Assembly (NCBI RefSeq): GCF_034479375.1
Contig: NZ_CP140155.1
Coordinates: 3,572,501 to 3,636,500 of the forward strand
Direction of reading: 5' to 3'
DNA from: Rhodopseudomonas palustris
GTDB taxonomy: Bacteria; Pseudomonadota; Alphaproteobacteria; Rhizobiales; Xanthobacteraceae
DNA length: 64,000 nucleotides
The stretch's first letter is position 1. Each line of letters starts with the position of its first letter. Shown here one piece after another: positions 43,638 through 53,120 of the stretch. The notes below the pieces were generated by a model that searched no databases, had not been told where the DNA came from, and saw only the letters and a program-made list of their open reading frames with translations. A program made the translations under genes and the position numbers.

Positions 43638-43985
43638 ATGTCCTATGTCGACGGGTTCGTCGTGCCGGTGCCGAAAGCCAAGCTCGCCGACTACACCAAG
43701 CTGGCGCGCAAGGCCGAGAAGGTGTTTCGCGAACACGGCGCAGTCGACTATCGCGAGTGGATCGCCGACGACGTCGAGCCCGGCAAGGTGACGTCGTTTC
43801 CGCGCAGCGTGAAGCTGAAGCCGGACGAGGTCGTGGTGTTTTCCTACATCGTCTACAAATCGCGCAAGCAGCGCGACCGGGTGATGGCCAAGGCGATGCA
43901 GGACCCGCGGCTCGGCGGGTTCGAGAAGGAAATGCCGTTCGACACCAAGCGGATGTTCTTCGGCGGCTTCAAGAAGCTGGTGTAG
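43638..43985 (+). CDS. DUF1428 (YbaA-like) protein
   Basis: 115 aa. The whole protein matches DUF1428: MSYVDGFVVPVPKAKLADYTK, YREWIADDVEPGKVTSFPRSV, KPDEVVVFSYIVYKSRKQRD and DTKRMFFGGFKKLV. It is probably a dimeric alpha-beta-barrel ferredoxin-like fold; the function is unknown. A strong GGAGGAAG lies 4 nt from the ATG, suggesting high expression. It is a single gene converging on a small gene on the other strand. Confidence 0.92.
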   Translation: MSYVDGFVVPVPKAKLADYTKLARKAEKVFREHGAVDYREWIADDVEPGKVTSFPRSVKLKPDEVVVFSYIVYKSRKQRDRVMAKAMQDPRLGGFEKEMPFDTKRMFFGGFKKLV

Positions 43986-44000
43986 CGGCTGGCCGGCGGA

Positions 44001-44201
44001 TCAGGCGGTGACGTTGACGTTGCCGCCGACGCCGGCGCCGACATTGGCGAGCGACGGCGAACCGCCCTGCCCGATGCCGAGCAGCGTCTGCACCGTGTCG
44101 CGCTCCATGCGCGCATTCGACGCCTGGATCGTCGTCGCGATCTGCATCTGCGTGCTGCTCGCCTGCATGCCGAGCGCCGCGGTGATCATGCTCATGTCCA
44201 T
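44001..44201 (-). CDS. Small YjfB-like putative motility protein
   Basis: 66 aa. MDMSMITAALGMQASSTQMQ followed by an amphipathic helix (IATTIQASNARMERDTVQTLL) and a glycine-rich tail ending GNVNVTA. This resembles YjfB-family proteins annotated as putative motility proteins, without a known mechanism. It converges on the DUF1428 gene with a 15-bp gap. The match is by general shape, so the family call is tentative. Confidence 0.55.
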   Translation of the reverse strand: MDMSMITAALGMQASSTQMQIATTIQASNARMERDTVQTLLGIGQGGSPSLANVGAGVGGNVNVTA

Positions 44202-44281
44202 GGCCGGACTCTAACAGGGAAGCGTTAACAGTCTTTAGCGTCGGCGCTTGCAAGCGATCAGCGGGGCGGCACCGCCATCCG

Positions 44282-45079
44282 CTACCGCCCTGTCTGTTCG
44301 TCTCTGAGGTGGAGCGCAAAACCATTTGCGCCGGGCGCGTCCAACCCGGGGCGCAGCTCCATGCTGGGGATCAGGTAGTCGCCGCCGTTCTGGCGTCGGT
44401 AGGGAATCGGCGGGGTGGTCGCGAGCGTGCGCATCCGCTCGCGCAGATGCTCGGCCGCCATCTCGAAGCCGGCCTGGTCGAGACGGCCCGCCTGATACAC
44501 GACGAACGGCGGCAGCACGTCGTAACCCGGATAGAACAGAATGCCGTGATGGATCGGAAACAGCAGGTCGTCGATCGGCCCGTTGACGCCGCGGGCGCCG
44601 TAGTGCTGCTCCCAGCCGCCGATGGTCACCATCAGCATCGCGCGCTTGCCGGCCAGAACGCCTTCGCCGTAGCGATCGCCCCATCGCTTGTCGCTGTGCT
44701 CGCCGACCCCATAGGCGAAGCCGCAGGCGAACACCCGCTCGACCCAGCCTTTCAGAATTGCCGGCATGCTGAACCACCACAGCGGAAATTGCAGGATCAG
44801 GACGTCCGCCCAGAGCAGCTTGTCGATCTCGGCGCGGACATCCTGCGTCAACTCTCCGGCGTCGAAGGTCGCCTTGGAGGCGGCGGTCGGCAGTAGCCGC
44901 TCCTCGGAGGCCAGTCCCGGAAAGTCCGAGCGGTCGACCGTGGGCTTCCAGTTCTGGGCATAGAGATCGGACACCTGCACCTCGTGGCCCTGGCGACGAA
45001 GCTCCGCGACCGCGACGTCGCGCAAGGCGCCGTTCAATGAGCGCGGCTCGGGATGGGCGAATACCAGAAGGATTTTCAC
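44282..45079 (-). CDS. NAD(P)H dehydrogenase (quinone)/flavodoxin-fold reductase
   Basis: 265 aa from a GTG start at 45079 with GGAG 7 nt upstream. MKILLVFAHPEPRSLNGAL binds FMN or FAD; the block ADVLILQFPLWWFSMPAILKGWVERVFACGFAYG is the flavodoxin_2 signature, and MLMVTIGGWEQHYG follows. Members reduce quinones or related electrophiles by two electrons with NAD(P)H. The C-terminal 60 residues are extra compared with short homologues. It is divergent from a LysR regulator, which probably controls it. Confidence 0.9.
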   Translation of the reverse strand: MKILLVFAHPEPRSLNGALRDVAVAELRRQGHEVQVSDLYAQNWKPTVDRSDFPGLASEERLLPTAASKATFDAGELTQDVRAEIDKLLWADVLILQFPLWWFSMPAILKGWVERVFACGFAYGVGEHSDKRWGDRYGEGVLAGKRAMLMVTIGGWEQHYGARGVNGPIDDLLFPIHHGILFYPGYDVLPPFVVYQAGRLDQAGFEMAAEHLRERMRTLATTPPIPYRRQNGGDYLIPSMELRPGLDAPGANGFALHLRDEQTGR

Positions 45080-45172
45080 GGCAGGGCTCCCTGAATGATG
45101 ACCAGGGCCTCCGGGTAGACCGGCAGCAACTATTCCGGTAGACGTCGAAATTCGATATGATTGTTCTGATGA

Positions 45173-46087
45173 ATGGATAAATCGGCCGTCACGATCGAAC
45201 GGATCCGGACCTTCGTGCGCATCGCCGAGCGGGGAAGCCTGTCGGCGGTCGCCCGCGACCTGAACGTCGGCCAATCCACCGTGACGCGGCAGTTGCAGGA
45301 GCTCGAAGCCGCGATCGGCGCGCCGCTGTTGAGCCGCACCACGCGCCGGGTGACGCTGACCGAAGAAGGCAGCCGCTATTACGCCCGCAGCGTCCAGATC
45401 CTGCGGCTGCTCGAGCAGGCGGGCGACGAAGCACTCGGCGCCTCCGGAGCGCCGGCCGGCACAATCCGGATCTCCTGCACGGCGTCGTTTGGCGTGCTCC
45501 ACGCCAGCCGGCTGATCTTCGCGTTTCAGGATCGCTATCCGGAAATCGGGGTCGACTTCGGTCTCACCGATCAGCGCGTCGATCTGGTCCGCGAGGGCGT
45601 CGATTTGGCGATCCGGCTGGCGCCACTCACCGACAGTTCGCTGAAATTGCGCACGCTCGGCCACAGCCAGCGCCTGCTGGTGGCCTCCCCGGACTATCTG
45701 TCAGCCCACGGCAGACCCACGACGCCGCAGGATCTGTCCTGCCACCAGGGCATCCGCATGGTGAACGTTGCGGGCAGTGAGACGCTGGTGTTGCAGGGGC
45801 CGGATCAGGAGACCCATCGCGTCCCGTTCGGCGGCCGGCTCAGGGTCGACCATGGTCTCGCGGCCCGGGAAGCGATGATTGCCGGGCGCGGCATCGCGGC
45901 CACCCATCGCTGGCTGGTCGACGACCTGCTGGCCGCGGGCCGCCTCGAAGTCCTCCTGCCGGAGTATCGACTGGCAGCGGTGCCACTGAATTTGCTGATC
46001 GTGCCGGAGCGCGCCGGTATCGCGCGCGTCCGATTGCTGATCGACTTTCTGGCCGATCAGATCAGGACCGTGCCCGGGATCGTGTGA
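45173..46087 (+). CDS. LysR-family transcriptional regulator
   Basis: 304 aa. An N-terminal winged helix (RIRTFVRIAERGSLSAVARDLNVGQSTVTRQLQELE) and a substrate-binding domain (GTIRISCTASFGVLHASRLI...DLAIRLAPLTDSSL) are typical. The effector is unknown. The 93-bp gap to the divergent quinone reductase gene is AT-rich (ATTCGATATGATTGTTCTGA), where a T-N11-A operator would be expected. Regulators beside such reductases often respond to quinones or electrophiles; this is inference. Confidence 0.93.
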   Translation: MDKSAVTIERIRTFVRIAERGSLSAVARDLNVGQSTVTRQLQELEAAIGAPLLSRTTRRVTLTEEGSRYYARSVQILRLLEQAGDEALGASGAPAGTIRISCTASFGVLHASRLIFAFQDRYPEIGVDFGLTDQRVDLVREGVDLAIRLAPLTDSSLKLRTLGHSQRLLVASPDYLSAHGRPTTPQDLSCHQGIRMVNVAGSETLVLQGPDQETHRVPFGGRLRVDHGLAAREAMIAGRGIAATHRWLVDDLLAAGRLEVLLPEYRLAAVPLNLLIVPERAGIARVRLLIDFLADQIRTVPGIV

Positions 46088-46138
46088 CGATCTGAAGCCC
46101 TCGCCGGCGTTGAGTGTGCCGGCCCCTTCTCAGCAATC

Positions 46139-46228
46139 CGTCATGCCCGGGCTTGTCCGGGCATCCACGAACTAACAGACGAAGCCGGAAGAAACACGTG
46201 GATGGCCGGGACGAGCCCGGCCATGACG
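46139..46228. repeat. Palindromic repeat, family A
   Basis: CGTCATGCCCGGGCTTGTCC to GAGCCCGGCCATGACG with CATCCACG / CGTGGATG inner arms. It separates the LysR gene from the convergent hydroxyacyl-CoA dehydrogenase gene. Confidence 0.85.
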
Positions 46229-46261
46229 TCAGACAGATAACGATGAAGGACGCACCTGCGC

Positions 46262-47143
46262 TCAGCGCGTCGGGACCGGCTTGTCGCCGCGATAGTCGTA
46301 GAAGCCGCGTTGGGTCTTGCGACCGAGCCAGCCGGCTTCGACGTATTTCACCAGCAGCGGACAGGGCCGGTACTTGGAGTCGGCCAGGCCCTCGTGCAGC
46401 ACCTGCATGATCGACAGGCAGGTGTCGAGGCCGATGAAATCCGCCAGTTCAAGCGGCCCCATCGGATGATGCGCGCCGAGCTTCATCGCCATGTCGATCG
46501 CTTCGACATTGCCGACGCCTTCGTACAGCGTGTAGATCGCCTCGTTGATCATCGGCAGCAGGATGCGGTTGACGATGAAGGCCGGGAAATCCTCCGACAC
46601 CGCGATCTGCTTGCCGAGCTTGGTGACGAAGGCTTTCGCGGTCTCGAAGGTGGCGTCGTCGGTGGCGATGCCGCGGATCAGTTCGACCAGCTCCATCAGC
46701 GGCACCGGATTCATGAAATGAATGCCGATGAAGCGCTCCGGCCGGTCGGTCGAGGCGGCGAGCCGGGTGATCGAGATCGACGAGGTGTTGGAGGCGACGA
46801 TCGCCTCCGGCTTCAGCGTCGCGCAGAGATCGTGGAAGATCTTGCGCTTGACCTCTTCCTTCTCGACAGCGGTTTCGATCACCAGATCGCAATCGGCGAG
46901 GCCGTCGAGCTTTTCGGTGGCGGTGATGTTGGCGAGCGCCGATTTGCGGGCGTCCTCGGTGATGACCTTCTTGGCGACCTGGCGCGACAGGTTGCCGTTG
47001 ATGGTGGCCATCGCCGATTTCAGCCGATCGGCCGAGACGTCGTTCAGCACCACCTCGAAGCCGCCGAGTGCGGCGACATGCGCGATGCCGTTGCCCATCT
47101 GACCCGAGCCGATTACGCCGACCTTCTTGATTGCTGCCGCCAT
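46262..47143 (-). CDS. 3-hydroxybutyryl-CoA dehydrogenase
   Basis: 293 aa from the ATG at 47143 (GATGACGAG upstream). It has the NAD site KKVGVIGSGQMGNGIAHVAA at the N-terminus, SNTSSISITRLA, and the catalytic block GIHFMNPVPLMELVELI. The C-terminal domain has DFPAFIVNRILLPMINEA and HPMGPLELADFIGLDTCL. It interconverts 3-hydroxyacyl-CoA and 3-oxoacyl-CoA in fatty-acid or polyhydroxybutyrate metabolism. It follows etfBA on the same strand with a 165-bp gap; the products of the two loci act in the same beta-oxidation pathway. Confidence 0.94.
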   Translation of the reverse strand: MAAAIKKVGVIGSGQMGNGIAHVAALGGFEVVLNDVSADRLKSAMATINGNLSRQVAKKVITEDARKSALANITATEKLDGLADCDLVIETAVEKEEVKRKIFHDLCATLKPEAIVASNTSSISITRLAASTDRPERFIGIHFMNPVPLMELVELIRGIATDDATFETAKAFVTKLGKQIAVSEDFPAFIVNRILLPMINEAIYTLYEGVGNVEAIDMAMKLGAHHPMGPLELADFIGLDTCLSIMQVLHEGLADSKYRPCPLLVKYVEAGWLGRKTQRGFYDYRGDKPVPTR

Positions 47144-47308
47144 CTCGTCATCTCGTTGGGAGTCCGACCGCGCGATGCGCCGGCCGGTCAGTCTCGCATA
47201 TTTCCGCGCCGAAGTCCGTTGCAACGGCGCGGGCCGACCGTATCACGGCAAAAATGAAAGCTTCTGCAACGGACCCGGCCGCGGCCGGATCCGTCCATCA
47301 GCCTCAGT

Positions 47309-48259
47309 CTACTTGCCGAGCTTGCCCAGTTCGTCGGTCAGTTCCGGCACCGCCTGATACAGATCGGCGACCAGACCATAATCGGCGACCTGGAAGATCG
47401 GCGCGTCTTCGTCCTTGTTGATCGCGACGATCACCTTGGAGTCCTTCATGCCGGCGAGATGCTGGATCGCGCCGGAAATGCCGATCGCGATGTACAGCTC
47501 AGGCGCCACCACCTTGCCGGTCTGGCCGACCTGCCAGTCGTTCGGCGCGTAGCCGGCATCGACCGCGGCGCGCGAGGCGCCGACGCCGGCGCCGAGCTTG
47601 TCGGCGAGCGGCTCGATGTATTTGGTGAAGTTCTCGCGGCTCTGCATCGCCCGGCCGCCGGAGACGATGATCTTGGCCGAGGCCAGTTCGGGCCGGTCGC
47701 TCTTGGCGACTTCCTCGCCGACGAAGGTGGAGAGGCCGGGATCGGCCGCCGCGGCCACCGGCTCGATCGCGGCACTGCCGCCCTCGCCGGTCGCCTGGAA
47801 GGTCGAGGTGCGGACGGTGATCACCTTCTTGGCGTCCTTCGACTTCACGGTCTGGATCGCGTTGCCGGCATAGATCGGCCGCTCATAGGTGTCGGGCGCC
47901 ACCACCTTGATGATCTCCGACACCTGCATCACGTCGAGCAAAGCGGCGACGCGCGGCATCACGTTCTTGAAGCGCGAGGTCGCGGGCGCGACGATCGCGT
48001 CGTAGTTCGGCGCCAGCGAGACCACCAGCGCGGCCAGCGGCTCGGCGAGATCGTGCTCATAGATCGGCGCATCGGCCAGCAACACCTTGGCGACGCCCTG
48101 CAGCTTGGCGGCGGCTTCGGCGGCGGCCTTGGTGCCCTCGCCGCCACCGGCGACCAGGACGTGAACCTCGGCGCCCAGCGCGGTGGCCGCGGTCAGCGCC
48201 TTGTTGGTGGCGTCCTTGAGCTGGGCGTGGTCGTGTTCGGCAATCAGCAGCGTGGCCAT
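47309..48259 (-). CDS. etfA: Electron-transfer flavoprotein, alpha subunit
   Basis: 316 aa. The FAD-binding C-terminal domain is clear: [60 protein letters not shown] and the terminal [18 protein letters not shown]. It takes electrons from acyl-CoA dehydrogenases and passes them to ETF-quinone oxidoreductase. Its ATG shares one base with the etfB stop (TGATG), so translation is coupled. Confidence 0.96.
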   Translation of the reverse strand: MATLLIAEHDHAQLKDATNKALTAATALGAEVHVLVAGGGEGTKAAAEAAAKLQGVAKVLLADAPIYEHDLAEPLAALVVSLAPNYDAIVAPATSRFKNVMPRVAALLDVMQVSEIIKVVAPDTYERPIYAGNAIQTVKSKDAKKVITVRTSTFQATGEGGSAAIEPVAAAADPGLSTFVGEEVAKSDRPELASAKIIVSGGRAMQSRENFTKYIEPLADKLGAGVGASRAAVDAGYAPNDWQVGQTGKVVAPELYIAIGISGAIQHLAGMKDSKVIVAINKDEDAPIFQVADYGLVADLYQAVPELTDELGKLGK

Positions 48260-49008
48260 CAGATAACACCCGCTTCGTTCTTGAGTTTGGATACCAGTTC
48301 GGCGACGTCCTTGACCTTGACGCCGGCCTTGCGGCCGCTCGGCTCGACGGTCTTGAGGACTTCCAGGCGCGGCGCGAGATCGACGCCGTACTGGTCCGCG
48401 GTCTTCTCGGCGATCGGCTTCTTCTTCGCCTTCATGATGTTGGGCAGGCTGGCGTAGCGCGGCTCGTTCAGCCGCAGATCGGTGGTGACGATCGCCGGGC
48501 CCTTCAGCTTCACGGTCTGCGAGCCGCCGTCGACTTCGCGCGACACCTGGAAGTCGGAGCCGTCGACCTCGAGCTTGGAGGCGAAGGTGGCCTGCGACCA
48601 GCCCAGCAGCGCGGCCAGCATCTGGCCGGTCTGGTTGCTGTCGTCGTCGATCGCCTGCTTGCCGAGAATGATCAGCCCCGGCTGCTCCTCGTCGGCGATC
48701 GCCTTGAGGATCTTGGCCACCGCCAGCGGCTCGACGATGCCCTCGGCCTTGACCAGGATGCCGCGGTCGGCGCCCATCGCGAGCCCGGTGCGCAGCGTTT
48801 CCGAAGCCTGCGCCGGTCCGATCGACACCACCACGATTTCGGTCGCCTTGCCGGCCTCCTTCAGGCGCAGGGCTTCCTCGACCGCGATCTCGTCGAACGG
48901 ATTCATCGACATCTTGACGTTGGCGAGTTCAACGCCCGATCCGTCGCTCTTGACCCTGATCTTGACGTTGTAGTCGACCACCCGCTTGACCGGCACCAGA
49001 ACCTTCAT
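48259..49008 (-). CDS. etfB: Electron-transfer flavoprotein, beta subunit
   Basis: 249 aa. [35 protein letters not shown], the AMP-binding stretch [31 protein letters not shown] and the ETF-beta recognition helix [19 protein letters not shown] are all present. It pairs with EtfA. This is the housekeeping type and not the FixA type, which carries different loops. The promoter is probably in 49009-49100. Confidence 0.96.
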   Translation of the reverse strand: MKVLVPVKRVVDYNVKIRVKSDGSGVELANVKMSMNPFDEIAVEEALRLKEAGKATEIVVVSIGPAQASETLRTGLAMGADRGILVKAEGIVEPLAVAKILKAIADEEQPGLIILGKQAIDDDSNQTGQMLAALLGWSQATFASKLEVDGSDFQVSREVDGGSQTVKLKGPAIVTTDLRLNEPRYASLPNIMKAKKKPIAEKTADQYGVDLAPRLEVLKTVEPSGRKAGVKVKDVAELVSKLKNEAGVI

Positions 49009-49132
49009 CGATCCTCTTTCGTGTTGCGCTGGGTTTATCTTGTCGTCTTAGTCGTGGCGGCGGAACCTAAAGCCCCTGCTATCGCCGGTCAACGCGCGAA
49101 AAGCCAAAACCGCCTATTCGAAACCGCCTATT

Positions 49133-49705
49133 CTAGCGGTTCTGGCCGGGAACCCAGAGAACGTCGCCGGCGCCGTCGTCGTTCACCGCGCGGCTGGCGA
49201 CGAACAGGAAGTCCGACAGCCGGTTGACATATTGCACCGCCGCCGTGGTGATCTTCTCCTCCGGCTTCGCCGCGAGTTCCGCAATCACGCGTTCTGCGCG
49301 GCGGCATATTGTCCGCGCCAGATGCAGGTAGGCGGCGCCGGGCTTACCGCCGGGAAGCACGAATGACGTCAACGGCGCGAGACACTCGTTGAGCTGATCA
49401 ATCTCGCGCTCCAGCCGCTCCACCTGGGTCGACAGCACCCGCAGCCGCTCGGCCTTGCCCTCGCGCTCCGGCACCGCGAGGTCGGCGCCGAGATCGAACA
49501 GATCGTTCTGGATCCGTCCCAGCATCGCGTCGATCTGCGGGTGACCCGCCAGATGCAGCCGCGCCACGCCGAGCGCGGCGTTGGTTTCGTCGACCGTGCC
49601 ATAGGCGCTGATCCGCAGATCGTATTTCGGCCGGCGCTCGCCGGTGCCGAGCGCGGTGGAGCCGTCGTCACCGGTGCGTGTGTAGATACGATTGAGGACG
49701 ACCAT
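49133..49705 (-). CDS. PduO-type cob(I)alamin adenosyltransferase
   Basis: 190 aa from the ATG at 49705. NRIYTRTGDDGSTALGTGERRPK (ATP loop), YGTVDETNAALGVARL, and FVLPGGKPGAAYLHLARTICRRAERVI with YVNRLSDFLFVASRA form the PduO family. It transfers the 5'-deoxyadenosyl group of ATP to cobalamin, making coenzyme B12. The gene lies upstream of etfBA on the same strand (125-bp gap). The last codons overlap a short direct repeat. Confidence 0.94.
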   Translation of the reverse strand: MVVLNRIYTRTGDDGSTALGTGERRPKYDLRISAYGTVDETNAALGVARLHLAGHPQIDAMLGRIQNDLFDLGADLAVPEREGKAERLRVLSTQVERLEREIDQLNECLAPLTSFVLPGGKPGAAYLHLARTICRRAERVIAELAAKPEEKITTAAVQYVNRLSDFLFVASRAVNDDGAGDVLWVPGQNR

Positions 49706-49764
49706 CGCGCAGGAACCTCGCAGCACGGAACGGCATGGTGAAAGCGGAAACCGAAGGGCCGTGG

Positions 49765-49959
49765 CTAGCGGCCCAGCGCCCAGACCGCAAGCATGGTCAC
49801 GATGATCGCGACGAACTGCAACAGCACCCGCCACCGCATCAGCGACTGCGACCGGTTCGGCGATCCGCCCCGCATCATATTGATCAGGCCCAGCAGCAGG
49901 ACCAACGCGACGGCGCCGAGGGCAATGGGTAGGAGAAACGTACTGAGGAACGTTACCAT
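49765..49959 (-). CDS. Small HIG1-type twin-transmembrane protein
   Basis: 64 aa, two membrane helices (FLSTFLLPIALGAVALVLLLGL and VLLQFVAIIVTMLAVWAL) joined by NMMRGGSPNRSQSLMRWR, the HIG1-domain loop. In Alphaproteobacteria and mitochondria HIG1 proteins associate with cytochrome oxidase supercomplexes. The start is 59 bp upstream of the adenosyltransferase ATG on the same strand, so it probably leads that transcript. Confidence 0.85.
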   Translation of the reverse strand: MVTFLSTFLLPIALGAVALVLLLGLINMMRGGSPNRSQSLMRWRVLLQFVAIIVTMLAVWALGR

Positions 49960-50076
49960 TCAGGTCTCATAACACCGCCAGCCGGGGCGCGCCATCCCGG
50001 CGCGGGCAACGAAGTCGGTTTGAGCAGGTTGGTAGCGATGCTAGACTCCGGCCCGCAACGTTCAGTCAGGTGACCA

Positions 50077-50970
50077 GTGAGGCAGATCCGCTACGTCTAT
50101 GCGGTCGCGATGGACGCATTCTATACGTTTCTGGCCGATGACGGGTGGGCGATCGCGAGCCATATCGCGCTGTCCTCGCTGATGGCGCTGTTTCCGTTTC
50201 TGATCGTGCTGACCTCGGTGGCGGGCTTTTTCGGCTCCAAGGACCTCGCCGATCAGGCCGCGACCTTGATGCTGGACATCTGGCCGGCCCAGGTCGCCAG
50301 TACGCTGTCGGGCGAAATCCACGACGTGCTGACCACCACACGCGGCGACGCGCTGACGATCGGCCTGCTGCTGGCGCTGTATTTCGCCTCCAACGGCGTC
50401 GAGAGCCTGCGGGTCGCGCTGAACCGCGCCTATGCGGTGATCGAGGTGCGGCCCTGGTACATGTTGCGGCTGGAATCGATCGGCTACACACTGGTCGCGG
50501 CCTTCACCGCGCTGGCGATGGCGTTCCTGATCGTGCTCGGCCCGCTGATCCTCGCGACCGCCCGCCACTACGTGCCGCTGCTGGTCGAGGACAACCAGAC
50601 GCTGCTGACGATCGCGCGCTACGGCATCGCGATCGGCACGCTCGTCCTCGCTCTGTTCATCCTGCACGCCCGGCTGCCGGCGGGGCGTCGGACAATCAGG
50701 CAGATCGTGCCCGGAATCGTCTTCACCATCGTGGCCTCGCTGGCATCGGGGATGGGATTCGGCCTGTATCTGGCGCGCTTCGCCAACAACTACGTCACGA
50801 TGTATGCCGGTCTGGCCTCGGTGATCATCGCCCTGGTGTTTCTGTATTTCATCGCCACGATCTTCGTCTATGGCGGCGAACTCAACGCCGCGATCATCAA
50901 GTCGCGGCTGCCGGACGGCGTGACACTGCAAGCAGCGCAGTTGCGAGCGCGCGGGGAGACACCGGCTTGA
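50077..50970 (+). CDS. YihY/BrkB-family inner-membrane protein
   Basis: 297 aa from GTG. About six membrane helices; ASHIALSSLMALFPFLIVLTSVAGFFG and YLARFANNYVTMYAGLASVIIALVFLYFIATIFVYGGELNAAI are hallmark segments. The family was once linked to RNase BN by mistake and has no firm function; transport or lipid-related roles are proposed. Its last 74 bp overlap the end of the convergent histidine-kinase gene. Confidence 0.9.
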   Translation: MRQIRYVYAVAMDAFYTFLADDGWAIASHIALSSLMALFPFLIVLTSVAGFFGSKDLADQAATLMLDIWPAQVASTLSGEIHDVLTTTRGDALTIGLLLALYFASNGVESLRVALNRAYAVIEVRPWYMLRLESIGYTLVAAFTALAMAFLIVLGPLILATARHYVPLLVEDNQTLLTIARYGIAIGTLVLALFILHARLPAGRRTIRQIVPGIVFTIVASLASGMGFGLYLARFANNYVTMYAGLASVIIALVFLYFIATIFVYGGELNAAIIKSRLPDGVTLQAAQLRARGETPA

Positions 50971-52108
50971 GCAGAAAGGCGTCGGCGCCGGCCTGACGCG
51001 CCGCGGGTTCGTCCTGATCGCGGCCCGAAATGCCGATGATCGGAACCGCGCCGAGCGGCGGCGCGAGCGCGCGGATGGACTGAATCGCCTCCGGCCCGCT
51101 GATGCCGGGCAGCACCATGTCCATCAGCACGGCGTCGAAGCCGCCTTGGGCCAGCCGCTCGGGCGCCAGTTCGCCGCTGCCGACGAATTCGGTGTGGTGA
51201 CCGAGTTCGGTGAGAATGGCGTTGAGCACGACGCGGCCGAACGGATTGTCCTCGACGCTGAGCAGCCGCATCGGGCGCGCGGGCCTGGCTAGATACGGCC
51301 CCGGCGTCGACGGCTGCGGCGGCCTGGCGCGCGCCAGCTTGATCGTCAACGTGAAGACGGTGCCGCCCTTCGGCCGCTGCGCCACCGCGACGTCGCCCTG
51401 CATCGCGCGCGCGATCTGCCGCACCGAGGACAGCCCGAGGCCGGCGCCGCCGAAGCGCGACGCGATGCTGACATTGGCCTGCGAGAACGGCTTGAAAAGT
51501 CGACGGATTTCCGCGAGCGACAGGCCGATGCCGCTGTCCGAGACCTCGAAACTCACATCGGCCTTGTCCCTGCCGGCCGCGGCCGAAGTGACCTTGAGCG
51601 CGACGTCGCCCTGCTCGGTGAACTTCACGGCGTTGTCGATCAGGTTCTCCAGCGCCGCGCGCAGCCGCACCATGTCGCCGACCACGAAGGCCGGCAGCCG
51701 CGACGAGATCGTCACCGTGGCGCGCAGGCCCTTGGCGGCAGCGCGGCCGGACAGCGAGTCGCCGGCGCTGCGCGCCAGCGCGCGGAGATCGAAGAACTCG
51801 CTGCGGACCCCCAGGCCGGTCGCGCCGAGCCGCGCGGCATCGACGAAAAGCGTAGCCAATCCAGAGAGATGCTCGGCTCCGGCCTTGATGGTATCGACCC
51901 AGCGGCGCTCGCGCTCGCCGAGATCGGAGGTCGCCAGCAGGTCGCTGACGGCGAGGATGCCGGTGAGCGGCGTGCGGACTTCATGCGCGAACGCCGCCAG
52001 CGCCGTCTCGACCATGCCGGGCGTTTCGGCCTTCCTGCGGGCGCGCTTCGCCGGCGACCGCTTGACCGGCGTCCGCCCGCTGCGCAGGGCGCGCGACTTC
52101 ACTGCCAT
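50897..52108 (-). CDS. Hybrid histidine kinase with C-terminal receiver
   Basis: 403 aa from the ATG at 52108 with GGGGGAA upstream; a start 30 bp earlier is possible. The N-terminal 35 residues are very basic (KRSPAKRARRK) and no sensor or membrane segment is present. The H-box AFAHEVRTPLTGILAVSDLL (His about 43), N-box LENLIDNAVKF, G-boxes SDSGIGLS and GGAGLGLSSVR, then a receiver domain with phospho-acceptor in AVLMDMVLPGISG and KPVSP. A cytoplasmic hybrid kinase, so the signal is internal or comes from a partner protein. It overlaps the BrkB gene tail-to-tail. Confidence 0.9.
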   Translation of the reverse strand: MAVKSRALRSGRTPVKRSPAKRARRKAETPGMVETALAAFAHEVRTPLTGILAVSDLLATSDLGERERRWVDTIKAGAEHLSGLATLFVDAARLGATGLGVRSEFFDLRALARSAGDSLSGRAAAKGLRATVTISSRLPAFVVGDMVRLRAALENLIDNAVKFTEQGDVALKVTSAAAGRDKADVSFEVSDSGIGLSLAEIRRLFKPFSQANVSIASRFGGAGLGLSSVRQIARAMQGDVAVAQRPKGGTVFTLTIKLARARPPQPSTPGPYLARPARPMRLLSVEDNPFGRVVLNAILTELGHHTEFVGSGELAPERLAQGGFDAVLMDMVLPGISGPEAIQSIRALAPPLGAVPIIGISGRDQDEPAARQAGADAFLLKPVSPRALATALLAVSRRPAAAT

Positions 52109-52216
52109 GGTTCCCCCGACCCCAACGCCCGGCACCATGCCATGGCGGCCTTAACGGAGCCATCGGGAAAACGTGAATCCGGCGGCTGCCGGCATGCGGC
52201 AAAGTTCGGGCAAACT

Positions 52217-53107
52217 TCAGGCAGCAGCCGCCAGCCCGACCATGCGCCGAACCTCCTCCGGACTCACGCCCGCCGCCCGCAAGTCGCGCAGCCCGGTCGC
52301 GCCGGTCGACTTCGACAGCTTGCGCCCCTCGGCATCCCGCAGGAGCGGATGGTGCCGATATACCGGAGCCGGTAGATCGAGCAGAATCTGGAGCAGGCGG
52401 TGCACGCTGGTCGACCAGAACAGGTCGGCGCCGCGGACCACTTCGGTCACCCCCTGCAGCGCGTCGTCGATCACCACCGAGAGGTGATAGCTGGTGGACG
52501 TCTCCTTGCGGGCGATCACGACGTCGCCCCAGGCCTCGGGTTGCGCCGCGACCAAACCGGTCTCGCCGTCGGGGCCGTGGCCGAGCTCGTGCCAGCTCAA
52601 CTCATCAGTCAATGCGCCGGCGATCTCGCAGGCGGCTTCCATGTCGAGCCGGAGCGCATAGGGCACGCCGGAGGCGATCAGTAGCGCGCGTTGCTCCGCA
52701 TCGAGATGCTTGCCCGAGCCGGGATACAGCGGCGCGCCGTCGGGATCGCGGGGCCACGGCGCGACCTCGTCCTTCGCCGCGACCAGCCGGGCGATCTCGG
52801 CGCGGCTGTCGAACGCCGGATACACCAGCCCGCGCGCCGCGAGGCGATCGACCGCGTCGCGATACAAATCGAGGTGATCGGACTGCCGCCGCACCGCCGG
52901 TTCCCAGGCGATGCCGAGCCAGGCCAGATCCTGATAGATCGCCGCTTCATAGTCCGGCCGGCAGCGCGTCGCGTCGATGTCCTCGATCCGCAGCAGCAGC
53001 CGGCCGCCGCCAGCCTTCGCCAGGTCGGCGTTGAGCAGCGCCGAATAAGCGTGGCCGAGGTGCAGAAAGCCGTTCGGGCTCGGGGCGAATCGGAAAACGG
53101 GTGGCAT
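52217..53107 (-). CDS. gluQ: Glutamyl-Q tRNA(Asp) synthetase
   Basis: 296 aa, a class I aminoacyl-tRNA synthetase core without anticodon domain. FAPSPNGFLHLGHAYSAL is the HIGH motif and RKLSKSTGATGL the KMSKS motif. It attaches glutamate to the queuosine base in tRNA(Asp). The usual zinc-binding cysteines near VYPCFC are replaced (VYPAFDSRAEI), as in some other members, so the zinc site is probably absent. It lies 108 bp upstream of the histidine kinase on the same strand. Confidence 0.94.
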   Translation of the reverse strand: MPPVFRFAPSPNGFLHLGHAYSALLNADLAKAGGGRLLLRIEDIDATRCRPDYEAAIYQDLAWLGIAWEPAVRRQSDHLDLYRDAVDRLAARGLVYPAFDSRAEIARLVAAKDEVAPWPRDPDGAPLYPGSGKHLDAEQRALLIASGVPYALRLDMEAACEIAGALTDELSWHELGHGPDGETGLVAAQPEAWGDVVIARKETSTSYHLSVVIDDALQGVTEVVRGADLFWSTSVHRLLQILLDLPAPVYRHHPLLRDAEGRKLSKSTGATGLRDLRAAGVSPEEVRRMVGLAAAA

Positions 53108-53120
53108 TGGTCTCGGCGCG

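Noticed and set aside
47309..49008. etfA and etfB as the nitrogen-fixation FixAB pair
   Set aside because: The sequences match housekeeping EtfAB, they neighbour a hydroxyacyl-CoA dehydrogenase gene, and no fixC or fixX is present.
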